Source: Desulfomonile tiedjei DSM 6799 | Lineage (GTDB): Bacteria > Desulfobacterota > Desulfomonilia > Desulfomonilales > Desulfomonilaceae | Direction: 5' to 3' | DNA: 64,000 nucleotides | Assembly (NCBI RefSeq): GCF_000266945.1 | Contig: NC_018025.1 | Span: 310,001 to 374,000, forward strand | Shown here: piece after piece, positions 63,185 through 64,000 of the stretch | Layout of the letters: each line of letters opens with the position of its first letter | Position numbering within the stretch: the first letter of the stretch is position 1 | Program-made: the position numbers and the translations under genes | The notes under the pieces: model-generated | Told to the model about the DNA's origin: nothing | Seen by the model: only the letters and a program-made list of their open reading frames with translations | Databases searched by the model: none

Positions 63185-63728
63185 GGATATTGGTAGGGAC
63201 CGGCGTCTTAGCGTCTTGAAACAGTCTCAAAAGTCGAAATTTATCCCAGACCGTGGCACGAAGTTCTGGTCGTCCTGCTGGGCTGATTGTAGGGGCGGGC
63301 CTCGTGAAACAGTCTCAAAAGTCGAAATTTATCTCAAATCGTGGCACGAAATTCTCATCATCTTCGCGGCCTGATTGTAGGGGCGCCCCTCGTGGGTGCC
63401 CGGTAGTGACCGGCCTCCGTGCCGGTCATTGCAGGAGGGCAGGCACGAGACCTGCCCCTACAGGGATGATGAATCGTGGCACGATTTGTTCTGCATTCAA
63501 GACTTTTGAGACAGCCTCCTCGTGTCCGCCCAAACAAGGGTAGGCACTAGGCCTACCCCTACGAAGATGGCGAATCGTGGCACGATTTGTTGTGCATTCG
63601 AGAATTTTGAGACAGTTTCTCTCTGCCGGTCCATCGTAGCGATATCATTTATTAATATTGAAGATGTGCCGGCACGGAGGCCGCACCTACCAATACACTT
63701 TTTCTGAATCAGACATTAGTTTTGGCGG
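63185..63728. repeat. mosaic of R2-type and tandem repeats
   Basis: A repeat-rich block: direct tandem units of about 80 bp begin at about 63222 and 63307 ('CAGTCTCAAAAGTCGAAATT' ... 'TGATTGTAGGGGCG'). 'GACCGGCCTCCGTGCCGGTC', 'GGGCAGGCACGAGACCTGCC', two copies of 'AATCGTGGCACGATTTGTT' and 'GTGCCGGCACGGAGGCCG' follow. Parts match 46797-47135 in both orientations. No coding potential. Confidence 0.8.
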
Positions 63729-63800
63729 TCAAGCCATTCCATTGGAATCGTGGGGGGACATTCTTTATAACGAAATGTCCCCGAGCTTGTACCAACTCTG

Positions 63801-64000
63801 TTAGTTCAATAAGCCGATTTTCTGAAGAATCTCTCGGACGGCCTTGTAGGATGGAGCTTCCGCATCAATTTCGATAAGCGGTTTTCCCTGCAAATCGAGA
63901 TCTACCAAAACATCATCGTACGGAATCATTCCTTCGGGAGAATACGGGAGCTTATTTATCTCCTTCTTTGTTCCTTCGGGAAGATCCTCGACCGATCCCT
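63801..64000 (-). CDS. MinD/CooC-like P-loop ATPase, C-terminal end (start outside window)
   Basis: The minus-strand frame is open from the window edge to TAA at 63801-63803. The last 65 residues read '...LPYSPEGMIPYDDVLVDLD', then 'LQGKPLIEIDAEAPSYKAVR' and 'EILQKIGLLN'. The phrase 'IPYDxxLVxxDLxGKPLIE' followed by a closing helix resembles the ends of MinD/CooC-type ATPases that load metals into enzymes such as CO dehydrogenase. The nucleotide site is outside the window, so this is a family guess. Confidence 0.6.
   Translation of the reverse strand, partial: GSVEDLPEGTKKEINKLPYSPEGMIPYDDVLVDLDLQGKPLIEIDAEAPSYKAVREILQKIGLLN

Overview
The window looks like a chromosomal piece from a strictly anaerobic, sulfate-reducing or syntrophic member of the Desulfobacterota, possibly Desulfomonile-like. 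That placement is inferred from an HdrD/DsrK/TmcB-type redox complex, many hybrid sensor kinases, a rubrerythrin-like protein, a MglA/roadblock/kinase cassette, apparent selenocysteine use, and intergenic spaces full of REP-like repeats. No rRNA or Sec-machinery gene is present, so the species is not proven.

Layout. 1-1771: two overlapping sensor-kinase genes. 1808-1884: an intact tRNA-Arg(CCG); degenerate direct copies of its 3' half lie at 7771-7820 and 11491-11542, so 1885-11542 looks like two old tandem insertions at the tRNA. Segment 1 (2322-7753) holds a PchR-like AraC regulator, an O-methyltransferase, an orphan metal-chelate/cobalamin binding protein and a large porin. Segment 2 (8131-11488) is the most striking part: three genes on the minus strand and a divergent LysR regulator on the plus strand each contain in-frame UGA codons where homologues have redox or ligand-site residues. 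Every UGA is followed by a perfect stem-loop with G as the second loop base, 17-22 nt downstream, which fits the bacterial SECIS pattern. The predicted selenoproteins are an ArsM-like methyltransferase (Sec at the catalytic Cys position), an AhpD-like CxxU protein joined to it in one uninterrupted frame, a DsrE-like UxxC protein, and a Sec-containing LysR regulator.

11568-20035: a frameshifted PIN gene and its partner, two tandem paralogous beta-barrel-like proteins, a B12-binding radical SAM plus class-III aminotransferase pair, and a small secreted protein. 20043-31908: argJ, a HAD hydrolase, a long acyl-CoA dehydrogenase, envelope proteins, a cupin, then a minus-strand operon (27569-34530) with a membrane subunit, an FeS/CCG subunit, a response regulator, a sensor kinase with a periplasmic CX4CH heme site, and a universal stress protein. 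The sensor gene is split exactly by an IS701-like element (29091-30570) with a 7-bp target duplication. 35015-46656: a YdcZ-like membrane protein, a DtxR-like/FeoA-like pair with two operator-like palindromes, a response-regulator diguanylate cyclase overlapping a 1109-residue hybrid kinase, an FkbM methyltransferase, an orphan RND adaptor, a rubrerythrin-like protein, an unlisted CsbD-like gene (44605-44757) and a chemoreceptor. 47201-53846: a second chemoreceptor, a PDZ membrane protein, a DUF401-type permease and small envelope proteins. 54158-62105: an apparent signalling operon of DUF4388, roadblock, MglA-type GTPase, Pro/Ala-rich protein and Ser/Thr kinase with a cyclic-nucleotide domain, followed by a flavoprotein and a VIT/VWA protein. 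The right end carries repeat mosaics and the 3' end of a MinD/CooC-like ATPase gene.

Two repeat families fill many gaps: R1 (about 120-140 bp, six copies) and R2 (GC-rich 'GCCGGCCTCCGTGCCGGC' palindromes, several copies, including a 186-bp inverted pair 9 kb apart). All statements come from reading the sequence; no database search was run.
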